A stretch of 47,663 nt of DNA from Acidimicrobiales bacterium (GCA_020628305.1 JAHDFH010000006.1:12416-60078); one strand, 5' to 3'; shown: positions 1 to 10,100, counted from the first letter of the stretch. The notes: generated by a model from the sequence alone, not told the origin. Numbers and translations are program-made.

Positions 1-28
1 GCCTCAGGTTCGATTCCCTCCAGCTCCA
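1..28 (+). ncRNA. 3' end of a truncated tRNA-like gene, probably tmRNA (ssrA) or tRNA-Ala
   Basis: GGTTCGATTCC T-loop followed by CAGCTCCA acceptor/discriminator at the window edge; T-stem pairing is poor and the 5' part lies outside the window. Confidence 0.4.
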
Positions 29-91
29 CAGAGTACGTCACCGCCCAACAACAGCTAAAACGCAACCCATTCGGCCTGCTACAAACCAAAC

Positions 92-1300
92 TCAAACCGC
101 AACAGAGCTCGCCAGACGCAACCTCAAAAGATTTAGGCTGTAAAGGATGATAAGCAGAGAGAAACCAGCATAAAGATACGCAATGTTCTCTATCTCTAAC
201 AAAGCTCCAAAGAATACAGTGACGACGATATACGGGAACTGACCTATTAGAGCGACAGTAGATATTGCGGTCGCTCGATGCTCAGACGCAGTGTTTCTGT
301 TAATCAGAGTGAGATAGAAAGGCTTAACTATTTCTTGTGCCATGTAGACGAGAAGAAAAGACGCTACACCAAAGACAAGATTGTCTGTGAGATACACGAT
401 TGAGAAGCCCATAAGATATAAGGAGAGAACAACTAGTTGAATATTGTTCTTAAGATAGCTCGCCACTCGCCCATAGTTATAGCTCAGTAAGGTCGTCGGC
501 AATAGTATGGCAGCCATGAAGTAACCAAACGTCTCACCGTTAAACCCGAAGTAAGCGCCAGTGTTTTGTCGAACTACCCCTTCGTAAGTCAAGATGAGTG
601 TTGCGAAGAACACCACTGGCATTGTGTATAAAACAAACGAGTGAGAAAACAACGACCCGACACCAGTCTTTAGTCTCACTCTGTATTCCTTCAGTGTTAT
701 TCGAGTATCTGACGAAACCTGGGGCTCAGAAATTGTAATCAATACTAGAAACGCGCAGCAATTGAAGACTATCCAAGCCCAGAAAGTCAACTCTGGCTCG
801 ATACTGTAGAGGGCACCGCCAACAAAAACTGTCAGAACCGTCGTGGCAACAGCTAAAGCAGAAACTCGACCCAACACCATCTCGTATTTGGATTCTAACT
901 CGTCGTCCAGCATGATGTCGTAGAGCAAAGCCTCCCTAGCTCCAGACATTAAAGAGTAGGCAGCAAACATAAGCAAGTTGCCAACCAAAAGAGATGTAAA
1001 GGTTGAAGCGTTAATCAAAACGAGGCAGCTTGAGATTAGTACAAGGTTTCCAGCCATGATGGTCTTGCGCCTCCCTAGAAGATCGGCCACAGCACCTGAA
1101 GGAATCTCTAGCGTCACACCCAAAGCTTTAGACACTCCATCTATTAGCGCAATAGCAGGAATTGAAATGAAACGACCGAAGTAGAAAACCCAGTTTGGCA
1201 GAATAAAGAAGCCGTTGAGAAAGACTGTAAGCAGGTAGTAGCGCTTGACGTCTCGGCTGCCATGTGAAGGAAGAACCTTCTCCAGATTTGAGACGACCAC
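92..1300 (-). CDS. MFS transporter
   Basis: 402 aa, many TM helices, loop motif GAVADLLGRRKTIMAGN typical of MFS. Confidence 0.85.
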   Translation of the reverse strand: MVVSNLEKVLPSHGSRDVKRYYLLTVFLNGFFILPNWVFYFGRFISIPAIALIDGVSKALGVTLEIPSGAVADLLGRRKTIMAGNLVLISSCLVLINASTFTSLLVGNLLMFAAYSLMSGAREALLYDIMLDDELESKYEMVLGRVSALAVATTVLTVFVGGALYSIEPELTFWAWIVFNCCAFLVLITISEPQVSSDTRITLKEYRVRLKTGVGSLFSHSFVLYTMPVVFFATLILTYEGVVRQNTGAYFGFNGETFGYFMAAILLPTTLLSYNYGRVASYLKNNIQLVVLSLYLMGFSIVYLTDNLVFGVASFLLVYMAQEIVKPFYLTLINRNTASEHRATAISTVALIGQFPYIVVTVFFGALLEIENIAYLYAGFSLLIILYSLNLLRLRLASSVAV

Positions 1301-1327
1301 GTCTTTAGTGTACCGACCGGGGGTTTG

Positions 1328-1915
1328 CTACAGACCTTGTTTCGGCCCAGGCCTGCCATCCACATGAATCGCAGAAGGTACAATGACGGATGCTTCTCCA
1401 GTTGGACTAGGCCGATGTCGAGCTGAGGCGCGATCAGTGGTCAGTTTCGTAAGATCCGTGCGTAGAGATTGTGCTAGTTCTGAACCGTCGACAATCAGGT
1501 CGTCACTCCGATTCGCAAACCAATCTCGCCTCCCACTAAATATTGTGTCAACATAAGTTGCAAGGTCGACCAGGGCAATGGCATTCTCCGCTGTACCTCC
1601 AATTTGAACAGCAGGAAGAATACCTGCTGCGTCACCCAACGCTCCGTACGCATTCAAGAGGATTTCTACCTGATCCCCCACATGGGCGAGAAAGGAATCA
1701 ACTACTTTCTTCTTAACAGCGACTTGTTCTTGGAAACAGATCCTCTGGCCCAAGCTCAGAGCAAGCCGCTCAATCTCATCTAGCGGATCCGCGAGGCTTG
1801 ATGGCACAACTCCGTCAGTAAGCTTGTCCTTAACCTCGAGTAGATCAATTACTAGACCCAAGAGTCTTGAGTACGGGGTTTGCTCCTTCACGACTGCTGC
1901 CTTTCCATAAATCAC
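1328..1915 (-). CDS. hypothetical alpha-helical protein with flexible C-terminal tail ending KQGL
   Basis: 195 aa ORF in a same-strand run with 1972, 2506 and 3010; no recognised family. Confidence 0.6.
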   Translation of the reverse strand: MIYGKAAVVKEQTPYSRLLGLVIDLLEVKDKLTDGVVPSSLADPLDEIERLALSLGQRICFQEQVAVKKKVVDSFLAHVGDQVEILLNAYGALGDAAGILPAVQIGGTAENAIALVDLATYVDTIFSGRRDWFANRSDDLIVDGSELAQSLRTDLTKLTTDRASARHRPSPTGEASVIVPSAIHVDGRPGPKQGL

Positions 1916-1971
1916 TGGTGCCCAAGACTACTCAATGCGCAAAGCTTTGGAAAATCAAACTCCAAACTGGA

Positions 1972-2478
1972 TCACAGTCCGTTTCGCGGTATGTTGCTCA
2001 ATGGAATCTCTACTGTCGGAAGCAAACTCCCCTGGCGGCGCAAGGCAACACCAAGTGGATCAGCTGAATCGCTGTTTTCCCAAAGATCCTCGGGAGTTAT
2101 AAGAAAAACCTCAAAGGCGGCTTGGTCTTCCTCGCTCAGCGGAACAGATGCTCCATCGTTTCCTTCAAGTACACCTACGGCAACAGAATTTATAGTCCTG
2201 ATCTGAGACGCAATGCGTTCTATGGCTGTTTGCCGCTGCTCATCTGAAACGCTGGCGGCTAGCATAACCCCTCGGAACTCAGTGATTTTACTCCTCAACG
2301 GCCCAAGCAACCTACCAAGTCTGACTTCGGCTGTACCTGCTCTGAAATCTGGATCTTTCTTTCTAGCCCTATCCTGACGGTCAGCTAGACACCTGACCAT
2401 ATGGTCAACGTGGGCAGCTGCCTTAATCTGAAACTCGTTGAACGGATCACGACTATTTTTTCTGGGAGAGGTCAACAC
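1972..2478 (-). CDS. hypothetical protein, C-terminus RNGL
   Basis: 168 aa ORF, GTG start, same-strand cluster. Confidence 0.6.
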   Translation of the reverse strand: MLTSPRKNSRDPFNEFQIKAAAHVDHMVRCLADRQDRARKKDPDFRAGTAEVRLGRLLGPLRSKITEFRGVMLAASVSDEQRQTAIERIASQIRTINSVAVGVLEGNDGASVPLSEEDQAAFEVFLITPEDLWENSDSADPLGVALRRQGSLLPTVEIPLSNIPRNGL

Positions 2479-2505
2479 CGTACAACATTGTACAGGTTTT
2501 GAGCC

Positions 2506-2976
2506 TCAGTAGTGAAGCCTGGGAGTACCATTCACGTGAGGAACATCGCTGCCCTGATTTGGTTGCGGAGCCACATACGGTTTAGTTTTCACAACAACCT
2601 GTGCGCCTTCATCTTGTGCCCAGACCAGCGCCCCGAGGCGCTTGCAGAAATCACCAAGATAGTCTGACACTGACATGCCATCTGGCTCTGAGAAACCTTG
2701 AAATGCTTCTTCAAGAGCCACGATTGTTGACTGTAGGTCTGTAACAAATGGTGCTATCTCCTTTTCATCAACCAAAGGATACGCAGCTGGACTATCCGGC
2801 AAAGCCGTGAAAGCGAAATTAATCCGTGCTGTTTGAAAAGCGTCAAGGTGTGGCAAAAAAGTCTCCCGCAGCCGAATTCCTTCACCATTGAGGCTTTGCA
2901 GCAAAGAGCTACGTACCCTGGTCAGGTCTCTAACTAAACCCTCAATCGCATCATGCTCAGCCTTAAAGTCATCCAT
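2506..2976 (-). CDS. hypothetical alpha-helical protein
   Basis: 156 aa ORF, same-strand cluster, charged N-terminus and Pro/Gly-rich tail. Confidence 0.6.
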   Translation of the reverse strand: MDDFKAEHDAIEGLVRDLTRVRSSLLQSLNGEGIRLRETFLPHLDAFQTARINFAFTALPDSPAAYPLVDEKEIAPFVTDLQSTIVALEEAFQGFSEPDGMSVSDYLGDFCKRLGALVWAQDEGAQVVVKTKPYVAPQPNQGSDVPHVNGTPRLHY

Positions 2977-3009
2977 CTAAATTCCGCCTTTCAAATTTAA
3001 CTCTTCGCC

Positions 3010-3753
3010 CTATCCAGCTAACTCAAGCTGAATTTCTATTCGTCGGTCTGCTTCTTTCTGAGCATCCGTTGGATTTTCTTGAACCGCTTGAGATTCGCCG
3101 AAACCCTCTGTTGTAATTCGTGACGCTGCAATGCCCTGCGCCACCAGCTTATCTTTTACAGCGTCGGCTCTTTCTTGAGAAAGGGCAAGGTTGTCTGCTT
3201 CGTCACCGACCGAATCGGTGTAGCCCTCTACTTTGACATTAACGTTCTGGTTTGCAACAAGCTCAGCAACTGAAGCTATGACCGACTCGCCTGAAGCAAT
3301 TGCAGTCTCGTTAGGTTCAAAAACAAGCTTGGTATTTTCCAGCAGTGAATCTACTTGAGTTTGCAGGCCTTCAACACCAGCAACGTCAAGCGTCGCCGTG
3401 TCAGGAGTGGCGGTTGAATCAGCTGCTTGAGTGTTTACTACGGTGTTTTGAGTAGTTACAGCTGCACCAAACGTGGTTTCCGTTAGTGAGTTTTCAGACA
3501 GCCCCCCAACAAGTTCGTCGTCGCCCTGACACGACCAAGCTAAAAACAACAGCCCGACAAAAATCACCCCAATAACTAGAAGATAAGTCCAAGCCAGAGC
3601 GCCTTCGTCCTCAACTTCTTCTTGTTGACGAGCCCCAGTGTAAGCAGCCATCATTTCAGCTGTGCTTGGAGGTAGTTCATCCTGTGGACGCTGATTTGGA
3701 TAGTTTGACCCGTTCACACTTCCATTTTGCCCCACACTCGAGCACTTTGACAC
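3010..3753 (-). CDS. OmpA/MotB-domain membrane-anchored protein
   Basis: One TM (WTYLLVIGVIFVGLLFLAW) then an OmpA-like domain with VEGYTDSVGDEADNLALSQERADAVKDKLVAQGI and ADRRIEI. Confidence 0.88.
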   Translation of the reverse strand: MSKCSSVGQNGSVNGSNYPNQRPQDELPPSTAEMMAAYTGARQQEEVEDEGALAWTYLLVIGVIFVGLLFLAWSCQGDDELVGGLSENSLTETTFGAAVTTQNTVVNTQAADSTATPDTATLDVAGVEGLQTQVDSLLENTKLVFEPNETAIASGESVIASVAELVANQNVNVKVEGYTDSVGDEADNLALSQERADAVKDKLVAQGIAASRITTEGFGESQAVQENPTDAQKEADRRIEIQLELAG

Positions 3754-3824
3754 GCCTTAGTCGGGTTTTGTAACATAACAGTGTTAAACAAAGCCTACGG
3801 CGCACTCTTAGGAGCGCTAAAGTT

Positions 3825-4910
3825 GTGCTAGTGAGCAGCAGTTTTGGTGAAATCTTTAAAGTTACTTCCTTCGGTGAGTCACATGGTCCTGCTGTGGGGG
3901 TCGTGATTGATGGCTGTCCCGCAGGATTACACTTGGATCTTGGCCTGATTGACACCGAGCTTAAACGTCGCAGAACAGGGCAAAGCAAGTTGGTGTCTCA
4001 ACGCAAAGAACCTGACGTTCTTGAAGCCTTGTCTGGTTTATTTGAAGGACGCACAACCGGAACGCCGCTTGCATTCCTCGTTAAAAACGCAGATCACCGT
4101 CCTGAGGCGTACAGCCATCTCAAGGATCTCTACCGTCCAAGCCACGCAGACTTCACCTACCAAGAAAAGTATGGGTTGAGAGATTATCGGGGTGGTGGGA
4201 GAAGCTCTGCTCGCGAAACAACGGCCCGGGTTATTGCCGGCTCAGTGGCAAAACAAGTACTTTCAGAAATGACATCGATCACCTCTCTTGCGTGGGTTAG
4301 TTCAATTGGAGCAATTTCTACAGACATTGCCCCGGCTAGTGTGACGCTCGAAATGGTTGAGTCCAACGATGTTCGCTGCCCAGACTTCTCGGTTGCCACG
4401 GACATGATTCAATTGGTTGACCAGGCTCGTAAAGACGGGGACTCGGTTGGTGGCGTAATAACTGGCTTTGCAACCGGCATGCCGAGCGGTTTGGGCGCTC
4501 CAGTATTCGACCGATTAGAGGCCGATCTTGGCAAGGCAATGCTTAGCCTTCCAGCCACCAAAGGTTTTGAGATTGGATCCGGCTTTGCGGGCACACTCCA
4601 ACGAGGCTCACAGCACAACGATGCGTTTACCTCTAAAGACGGTGCGATTCGAACCGCCACAAACAACTCTGGCGGTGTGCAGGGTGGAATCAGCAACGGT
4701 GAAGATCTAGTCTTTCGAGTTGCTTTCAAACCAACAGCGACTATCTCTCAAGCGCAACAAACTGTAACAACGGATGGCGAACAAGTAGAGCTAGAAGCTA
4801 AGGGAAGACACGACCCCTGTGTACTACCTAGGGCGGTTCCAATAGTTGAAGCCATGTGCGCACTTGTATTGGTCGACCACGTACTTCGTCAACGCACCAC
4901 CCAGCTCTAG
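3825..4910 (+). CDS. aroC: chorismate synthase
   Basis: Signatures [68 protein letters not shown]. Confidence 0.97.
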   Translation: MLVSSSFGEIFKVTSFGESHGPAVGVVIDGCPAGLHLDLGLIDTELKRRRTGQSKLVSQRKEPDVLEALSGLFEGRTTGTPLAFLVKNADHRPEAYSHLKDLYRPSHADFTYQEKYGLRDYRGGGRSSARETTARVIAGSVAKQVLSEMTSITSLAWVSSIGAISTDIAPASVTLEMVESNDVRCPDFSVATDMIQLVDQARKDGDSVGGVITGFATGMPSGLGAPVFDRLEADLGKAMLSLPATKGFEIGSGFAGTLQRGSQHNDAFTSKDGAIRTATNNSGGVQGGISNGEDLVFRVAFKPTATISQAQQTVTTDGEQVELEAKGRHDPCVLPRAVPIVEAMCALVLVDHVLRQRTTQL

Positions 4911-4931
4911 TGGACGTGATAGATTGAAACT

Positions 4932-5285
4932 ATGTCTGAAACACAAGCTCTTGAAACCTTCTTCTCAGCATGGTCTATTGCTGATACAGCAGAAGCAGCC
5001 GCCAAAGTAGCGGAGGTCTACCCCGCTGACGGACTCTACGAAGATCCAATGACCCCCGAGCCCTTAACTGGTCCGGAGGCGATTGCAGCATATGTGTCTC
5101 AGTTCACAGCAATGGCTCCTGGTGCAACTGCCACGGTGACCGACACGCAAACTCAACATGGCAAGACTCGCTGCACAGTAGAGTTCAAAATGGCTGACGG
5201 CATGGTCCAACACGGTCAGTACTTTGCCGTGGTGGTTGACGGTCAGATATCAACCATGACCGGCTTTGTTGGCACTGGCACCTAA
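4932..5285 (+). CDS. SnoaL/NTF2-like domain protein
   Basis: 117 aa; AWSIADTAEAAAKVAEVYPADGLYEDPMTPEPLTGPEAIAAYVSQF pattern. Confidence 0.7.
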   Translation: MSETQALETFFSAWSIADTAEAAAKVAEVYPADGLYEDPMTPEPLTGPEAIAAYVSQFTAMAPGATATVTDTQTQHGKTRCTVEFKMADGMVQHGQYFAVVVDGQISTMTGFVGTGT

Positions 5286-5668
5286 TTCTCAACTAACGAA
5301 GCAACACCATTGACAGTAATGGAATCTTGTTTCGAGAAGACTCCTACAGTGGCCAACCGAAGAACCACCTTCACCTGTCCTTCCGTTGCAACCACACTCG
5401 CAACTCTCAAGTCTTCACCAGCTTGTTCGGCAACAAAGGCCTTAACTTTCTTCTGAGCCGCTGCTGGATCGATGCGGACCTCACCAGTACGTAAATAGTG
5501 ACCCTCGTCGAGCTCCTGAGCGCCAACTCGGGCGGCTGCAGCAGCGATAGCATCTGCCTCAAGAGTTCCGTTAACTTCATCAATGTGGCTGACCAAGGCT
5601 CCTGCAACTACTGCTATCGCCAAGCACAGTACACAGCTAATGATCGAAATACTTCCACGTTCAGCCAT
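5282..5668 (-). CDS. TadE/TadG-like pseudopilin-class protein of the Tad locus
   Basis: Track ORF 5282..5689; internal Met MAERGSISIISCVLCLAIAVVAG gives a pseudopilin-like N-terminus; located in the tad operon. Confidence 0.65.
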   Translation of the reverse strand: MAERGSISIISCVLCLAIAVVAGALVSHIDEVNGTLEADAIAAAAARVGAQELDEGHYLRTGEVRIDPAAAQKKVKAFVAEQAGEDLRVASVVATEGQVKVVLRLATVGVFSKQDSITVNGVASLVEN

Positions 5669-6086
5669 TGTCTGATCCTCGAAACACATCTACAACTTCT
5701 ACTGCTACAGCTGAACTAGTAGCTGGTTTAAGCAGCGGAGATGTAATGGCTGAGCTTTGGGTGCAGGAAACTCTGGCGGTAACAAACTCACCAGGCTCAA
5801 CGAGACCAGATAACCGATCTAGGGAACAGCGCAGGTGACGATTCGACTGGTTGATCTGATCGACTGCGGCTACAGCTGCAAAACGTGCAGAAGCTAGATC
5901 CTTAGTTTCCACTGCTGCCGCTACAGCCTGATCAGCGGCGACGGTGGCAGCCTCCGAAGAACTTTTCCTCGCCAATAACGTCGAGAAGCCAAACAGCGCA
6001 ATCGATAAAAGCACTGGAACTATGATGGCAGCCTGTAGCGTTGCCGCACCAACTTCGACCCCGGGTCGTGAAGATCTATCCGCCAT
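5661..6086 (-). CDS. TadE-like protein
   Basis: N-terminal GAATLQAAIIVPVLLSIALFGFSTLLARKSSSEAA; operon context. Confidence 0.65.
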   Translation of the reverse strand: MADRSSRPGVEVGAATLQAAIIVPVLLSIALFGFSTLLARKSSSEAATVAADQAVAAAVETKDLASARFAAVAAVDQINQSNRHLRCSLDRLSGLVEPGEFVTARVSCTQSSAITSPLLKPATSSAVAVEVVDVFRGSDNG

Positions 6087-6432
6087 TCAATCTCCTAGTC
6101 GCCGTTGCTTCAATGGACCAGGCAAAGCCCATAACTCTGATGGGTTGACCACTAACTAAAACAGTCACGGTTTCGCCACTTCGTTCTTCGCTGGCCGACA
6201 CGTTGCGTAGCCCAGGCAGTTCTGTCGCCACCCTGATCGCTTCCTCATAACCGTCGCCCTCTCCAGCACCAAGCAGGCTTCCAACGTCAGCCCCAGTTGA
6301 AGCAGCAGCAGAAGCCGTCCGGTCTGCATAAATTACAAGCGCCAACTGCAACATCAACAAGAACGTGGCTAGCAACGCCAACACTGCCAGAGAGTAGATC
6401 AGAATTGAGCCGTCGTTTCGTTTTCGAATCAA
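6076..6432 (-). CDS. TadE-like pilus assembly protein
   Basis: N-terminal hydrophobic segment after KRNDGSILIYS; overlaps neighbours in the tad operon. Confidence 0.6.
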   Translation of the reverse strand: MIRKRNDGSILIYSLAVLALLATFLLMLQLALVIYADRTASAAASTGADVGSLLGAGEGDGYEEAIRVATELPGLRNVSASEERSGETVTVLVSGQPIRVMGFAWSIEATATRRLNGG

Positions 6433-7205
6433 AGCTGGACCTCAGATAGTACTTGAAAAACTGCGAACCCAACAAAAGTGGCAAATGCCGAAAATAGCAA
6501 GGCAACTGGCAGGACCATCTTTGCAGTATTGCGCTCAGCCAAAGCCAGAAGCTCTTGGTTGGAGTGCTGGGTCTGAGCTTCAGCCATTCGTTCCAGCGAA
6601 CTTTGGCTCAAACCACCACTCTCAGATATAGCTACGAGATTGGCCAGGTTGCGAAGCTGCGACGAGTTGTAGATTTCGCCTAACTCTGCAAGCTCGGATG
6701 AAAAGGTTCTTGAGGAGTACAAGCCGCTATAAGCCGCTGCCCGCAGACGCTGCCAGCTTCTGCCTTCGCCCACCACCGCCGCTGTACGTAAAGCAAACGA
6801 GATCTCAGCTCCTCCTGCCACCGCAACCGCGGCAAGCCGCTGAAACGTTCCCAGCGCAGCTTCCATGTCTGCCTTCTCTCGCCGCACCATCTGACCAAGA
6901 ACGATCCTTGGAATGAACAAGAACAACCCAAGTCCAACAGTTGAGATCACCGCAATCCAAAGTGACCCGCCAAACCGAGACCATGTGGTTGCCGTGCATA
7001 TCGCCCCTAGAGCGCCAAATGCCACTAGCCCCAACAGATACGGCAAGAGACTGAGATTGACTAAGGCAAGCTCAGATTGGATGCCAGAGGTAGCTGCATC
7101 TAGTGGAGCTGTTTCGCGCCGCCATGGTACAACAAACAACACTGCTGCAACGGCAGCGAAAGCAGCTGACAGAATCACCAACGCAGCGAACACTACGGCT
7201 TCCAT
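6429..7205 (-). CDS. tadC: type II secretion F / TadC-like membrane protein
   Basis: T2SF-like core ISFALRTAAVVGEG...LAELGEIYNSSQLRNLANLVAISESGGLS, C-terminal TMs. Confidence 0.75.
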   Translation of the reverse strand: MEAVVFAALVILSAAFAAVAAVLFVVPWRRETAPLDAATSGIQSELALVNLSLLPYLLGLVAFGALGAICTATTWSRFGGSLWIAVISTVGLGLFLFIPRIVLGQMVRREKADMEAALGTFQRLAAVAVAGGAEISFALRTAAVVGEGRSWQRLRAAAYSGLYSSRTFSSELAELGEIYNSSQLRNLANLVAISESGGLSQSSLERMAEAQTQHSNQELLALAERNTAKMVLPVALLFSAFATFVGFAVFQVLSEVQL

Positions 7206-8023
7206 CAGTTTGCCCTCAATTCAAAATTGGCCGCAGAGAGGCGCCGATTAAACCGGCCTGACAGAAACCAGGCAGACAGCACCAACAGCCCCACCAATGC
7301 AATAACGAAGAACCCAGAGCCACTGCTAAGTCCTTCTATGACATCTGGCAAAGCAAAAAATGTTCCGGCGATAATGAAAACAATTACAAGGCTCAGCCCT
7401 CGGATCTCGAACTCTTGTTTGAAGCGCTGTGAAGCTACTGCCTGATCTATCTCAATGAACGTTTGAAGCTCCTCAGAAATGCTGCGCAACGCAACCCACA
7501 GTCTGCCGCTTGCAAATTTGTTAGCCTGAATAAGATGTGCAGCCAGTAAGTGAGCGGCTGGAAGGTTTACTTCTCGGCTAAAGTTTCGCAGCGCTTCTTC
7601 TAGGCCAATATGAGGCAAGGCTTGAACGAGGTTTTCGAGAGGCTCCGCTATTTGACCAGACGCAGAGCGAGACGCAACAGCTATTGCTTCAAAGAGATCT
7701 GAACCACCACCCACGGCATCGGAAAGTAGCCGAGCAAAGTCTGCCAGCCCTGCAAGAGCGCTAAGCTCAGCCCGACGACTGCTGGCTCTTCTAAACTCAA
7801 TAGCTATCGCTCCACCGACAGCTCCTGTTCCAATGGCTACAGGCCATGAGTTAGTGGTTTGCAACGCCAGGAGACAGACAACCATAACCAGGACTACTGA
7901 TATAGCAACATTTGAGTGATCGTTGAGAAGTTGTCTAAGAGGCTTATAAATCGCCGCAGTCGTACCCAAACAAACAGTCATCATCAAGCACGCAAAGATC
8001 GAAAGCTCAATCATGGTTTCCAT
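7205..8023 (-). CDS. tadB: type II secretion F / TadB-like membrane protein
   Basis: TM organisation plus LADFARLLSDAVGGGSDLFEAIAVAS...; adjacent to TadA ATPase. Confidence 0.75.
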   Translation of the reverse strand: METMIELSIFACLMMTVCLGTTAAIYKPLRQLLNDHSNVAISVVLVMVVCLLALQTTNSWPVAIGTGAVGGAIAIEFRRASSRRAELSALAGLADFARLLSDAVGGGSDLFEAIAVASRSASGQIAEPLENLVQALPHIGLEEALRNFSREVNLPAAHLLAAHLIQANKFASGRLWVALRSISEELQTFIEIDQAVASQRFKQEFEIRGLSLVIVFIIAGTFFALPDVIEGLSSGSGFFVIALVGLLVLSAWFLSGRFNRRLSAANFELRAN

Positions 8024-9294
8024 CCAGCTGCGGCTAAGCGAGAAGCCACCCGCCCAGAGGGTTTAGCGACCAGTTGAGCATACGTACTTTGTGGCGCTCC
8101 TTTTGGATTAAAAGCATAGATTGGCTTGAGCCGTAGTAGCCCATCTAGTTCTCGTGCAGCTGAAACTTGCACAACATCGCTAACCCGCCGCTCCCCATTA
8201 CTGAACTGACGCACATGAACAAACAAATCGACTGCGTTTCGGATTGACTCAGTCACTCGCGCATAATCTAAGCCAGAACACTCCACTAAGCGATCGATAA
8301 CTGCCGAAGGCGAACGAGCGTGCAAAGTCGAGAGCGACCCATCATTGCCCGAAGCCATCGCAGTTAGCAGCTCTCTGGCGATTTCATCTCTAGCTTCGCC
8401 AACAACAATCCTGTCTGGGTGCATACGTAGCGCTGACTTCATAAGCTGCTTGCCCGTCACCTCACCGACTCCGTCTGAGTTTGCACCACGACCTTCCAAC
8501 TCGACTACATCAAGCTTTGGATGTAGTGTGGCCAAGTCAAGCTCGGCTCTGTCTTCAATTGTGACTACTCTCTCGAGCGGCTCTAACTCACCCAACATAC
8601 AGAGAAGTAACGCTGTCTTGCCAGCCCCTGTTCCACCAGAGATAACAATATTTAGCTGGGCTCTCACCGCAGCTGAGAGAAAGTCTGCCAATGGTGTGTC
8701 CACTGTGTTATTGGCTTTGAGATCTGCCAAAGATCTTATTGACCGATCCGGCACTCTAAACGAGAGCTCGTAACCGGAGTTAGCAGAGTGAGCGGCGTTA
8801 ACTCGAATGCCCTCTGGTAAGCGAGCATCAAAGCTAGGGTTGTGAGGATCAAACGGTGTGCTGGCAATTCCGAGACTCGAGCGCAAGTTTCGGATTTCAT
8901 CACCAAGACCTTTAAGAGACGAATACCAGGGGTCGACCGCCTCCCGTTGCCCACTTCGATAATGGATGACAACAGCATCTGTACCCTTCACAAAAATGTC
9001 ACTCGCACCTTTGCGTGCCAGTTCCCTCACCTTGGTAAGCAGCTTGTGCCCCATTGCAAGATCTGCGATGTCATAAACCAGATGTTCCAGCTGATCTGTT
9101 TCGAGATCAGCAAAGCTAGCCTTGTTGGAAGCTAGAGCTTTCGTCGCAAAAGAGACATGAACAGCCCTTGGATCAGACACTTCTGATGATGAAGTGATGT
9201 ATTCCTCGGCTCGGGTTTGGGTCCAGGTTGCCAGTTGCTCTACCGTGGCCGCTCCAGTTTTGGTATTGGTTTCTGTTTTGAATTCAACGACCAT
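8011..9294 (-). CDS. tadA: TadA/CpaF-type secretion ATPase
   Basis: Walker A ISGGTGAGKTALL, ERVVTIEDRAEL, MHPDRIVVGEARDEIARELLTAMASGNDGSLSTLHARS. Confidence 0.95.
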   Translation of the reverse strand: MVVEFKTETNTKTGAATVEQLATWTQTRAEEYITSSSEVSDPRAVHVSFATKALASNKASFADLETDQLEHLVYDIADLAMGHKLLTKVRELARKGASDIFVKGTDAVVIHYRSGQREAVDPWYSSLKGLGDEIRNLRSSLGIASTPFDPHNPSFDARLPEGIRVNAAHSANSGYELSFRVPDRSIRSLADLKANNTVDTPLADFLSAAVRAQLNIVISGGTGAGKTALLLCMLGELEPLERVVTIEDRAELDLATLHPKLDVVELEGRGANSDGVGEVTGKQLMKSALRMHPDRIVVGEARDEIARELLTAMASGNDGSLSTLHARSPSAVIDRLVECSGLDYARVTESIRNAVDLFVHVRQFSNGERRVSDVVQVSAARELDGLLRLKPIYAFNPKGAPQSTYAQLVAKPSGRVASRLAAAGWKP

Positions 9295-9938
9295 TATTGA
9301 GCCTTGATAGCGAACCTGACGCCACCTGGGGTCTGACTTGCTGTCGCTATATTGTTGGCCACTTTCTCGGCTGGGACTTCCACGGAGATCAAGAGTTCGG
9401 TTGCTGCTCCAAGCTCAGGTCTGCTTACTTCAAAAACTCGAGCATCTGTTGCTAACGCTGTTGTAACTTGGGAGTCAACTTCCACACCAAAGACATCAAC
9501 AATGTCACCAGCTGCGATATCCGGAGTTGGATACATGCCAGGGGTTGCTAAGACACCGATCACAACATTCCCAGGTTGAACTGGCTGAACGGAACCTAAG
9601 TCAGAGAGTTGGATGATATCTGAACCAGCCACCGGATACTGAACTACTTGGCCAATGAGATCATCTGGGTTACTGAAAGAATTGATGTGGCTATTGCCTT
9701 CAATCACTAGCAGGTCCGTTGATTCAATCACTGTTCCGGGGGCCAGGTCTGCTCCTGCGATAACGATTCCGGTAGCTGAGTTGTAACTATTCCAAACCCA
9801 AACTGCTCCCGCCGCTGCGATCAGTGACAATAGCAGCGATCCGGCTACCCCCAGGTTTCTCCCGCTTGAGGATTGTTTTGGCTCAGCGGAGTGGGTGGCT
9901 ATCCCCGACTCAATCAGTTCGCTTTCAATATCTAACAT
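9294..9938 (-). CDS. SAF-domain CpaB/RcpC-like protein
   Basis: One TM, then IVIAGADLAPGTVIESTDLLVIEG and GDIVDVFGVE; first gene of the tad operon. Confidence 0.75.
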   Translation of the reverse strand: MLDIESELIESGIATHSAEPKQSSSGRNLGVAGSLLLSLIAAAGAVWVWNSYNSATGIVIAGADLAPGTVIESTDLLVIEGNSHINSFSNPDDLIGQVVQYPVAGSDIIQLSDLGSVQPVQPGNVVIGVLATPGMYPTPDIAAGDIVDVFGVEVDSQVTTALATDARVFEVSRPELGAATELLISVEVPAEKVANNIATASQTPGGVRFAIKAQ

Positions 9939-9960
9939 CGCACCCGCCTCTATGAGAATC

Positions 9961-9987
9961 GAACCTAGGGCAAAACGACCTAGGTTC
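9961..9987. promoter_or_regulatory. perfect 9-bp inverted repeat GAACCTAGG-N9-CCTAGGTTC upstream of the tad operon
   Basis: Both arms read directly; lies 22 nt upstream of the CpaB-like start. Confidence 0.6.
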
Positions 9988-10029
9988 TTGCTATTTACAG
10001 CAATTTGATTCTACTTGCTTGTACAAGCT

Positions 10030-10060
10030 AACCCACAGGGTTATCCACAGGCTGTGGGTT
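10030..10060. promoter_or_regulatory. DnaA box TTATCCACA inside a perfect 9-bp inverted repeat (AACCCACAG...CTGTGGGTT)
   Basis: Direct reading; DnaA box at 10041-10049. Confidence 0.55.
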
Positions 10061-10100
10061 ACTTCCAAGAACTAGTCCAAATCAGCTTGATCAAGGGGTT

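Noticed and set aside
1867-2206. Plus-strand ORFs 1867..2067 and 1880..2206
   Set aside because: Antisense to the minus-strand hypothetical cluster, no start signals or recognisable family.
8345-8773. 142-aa plus-strand ORF
   Set aside because: Lies wholly antisense to the well-supported TadA ATPase; Ser/Pro-rich shadow ORF.
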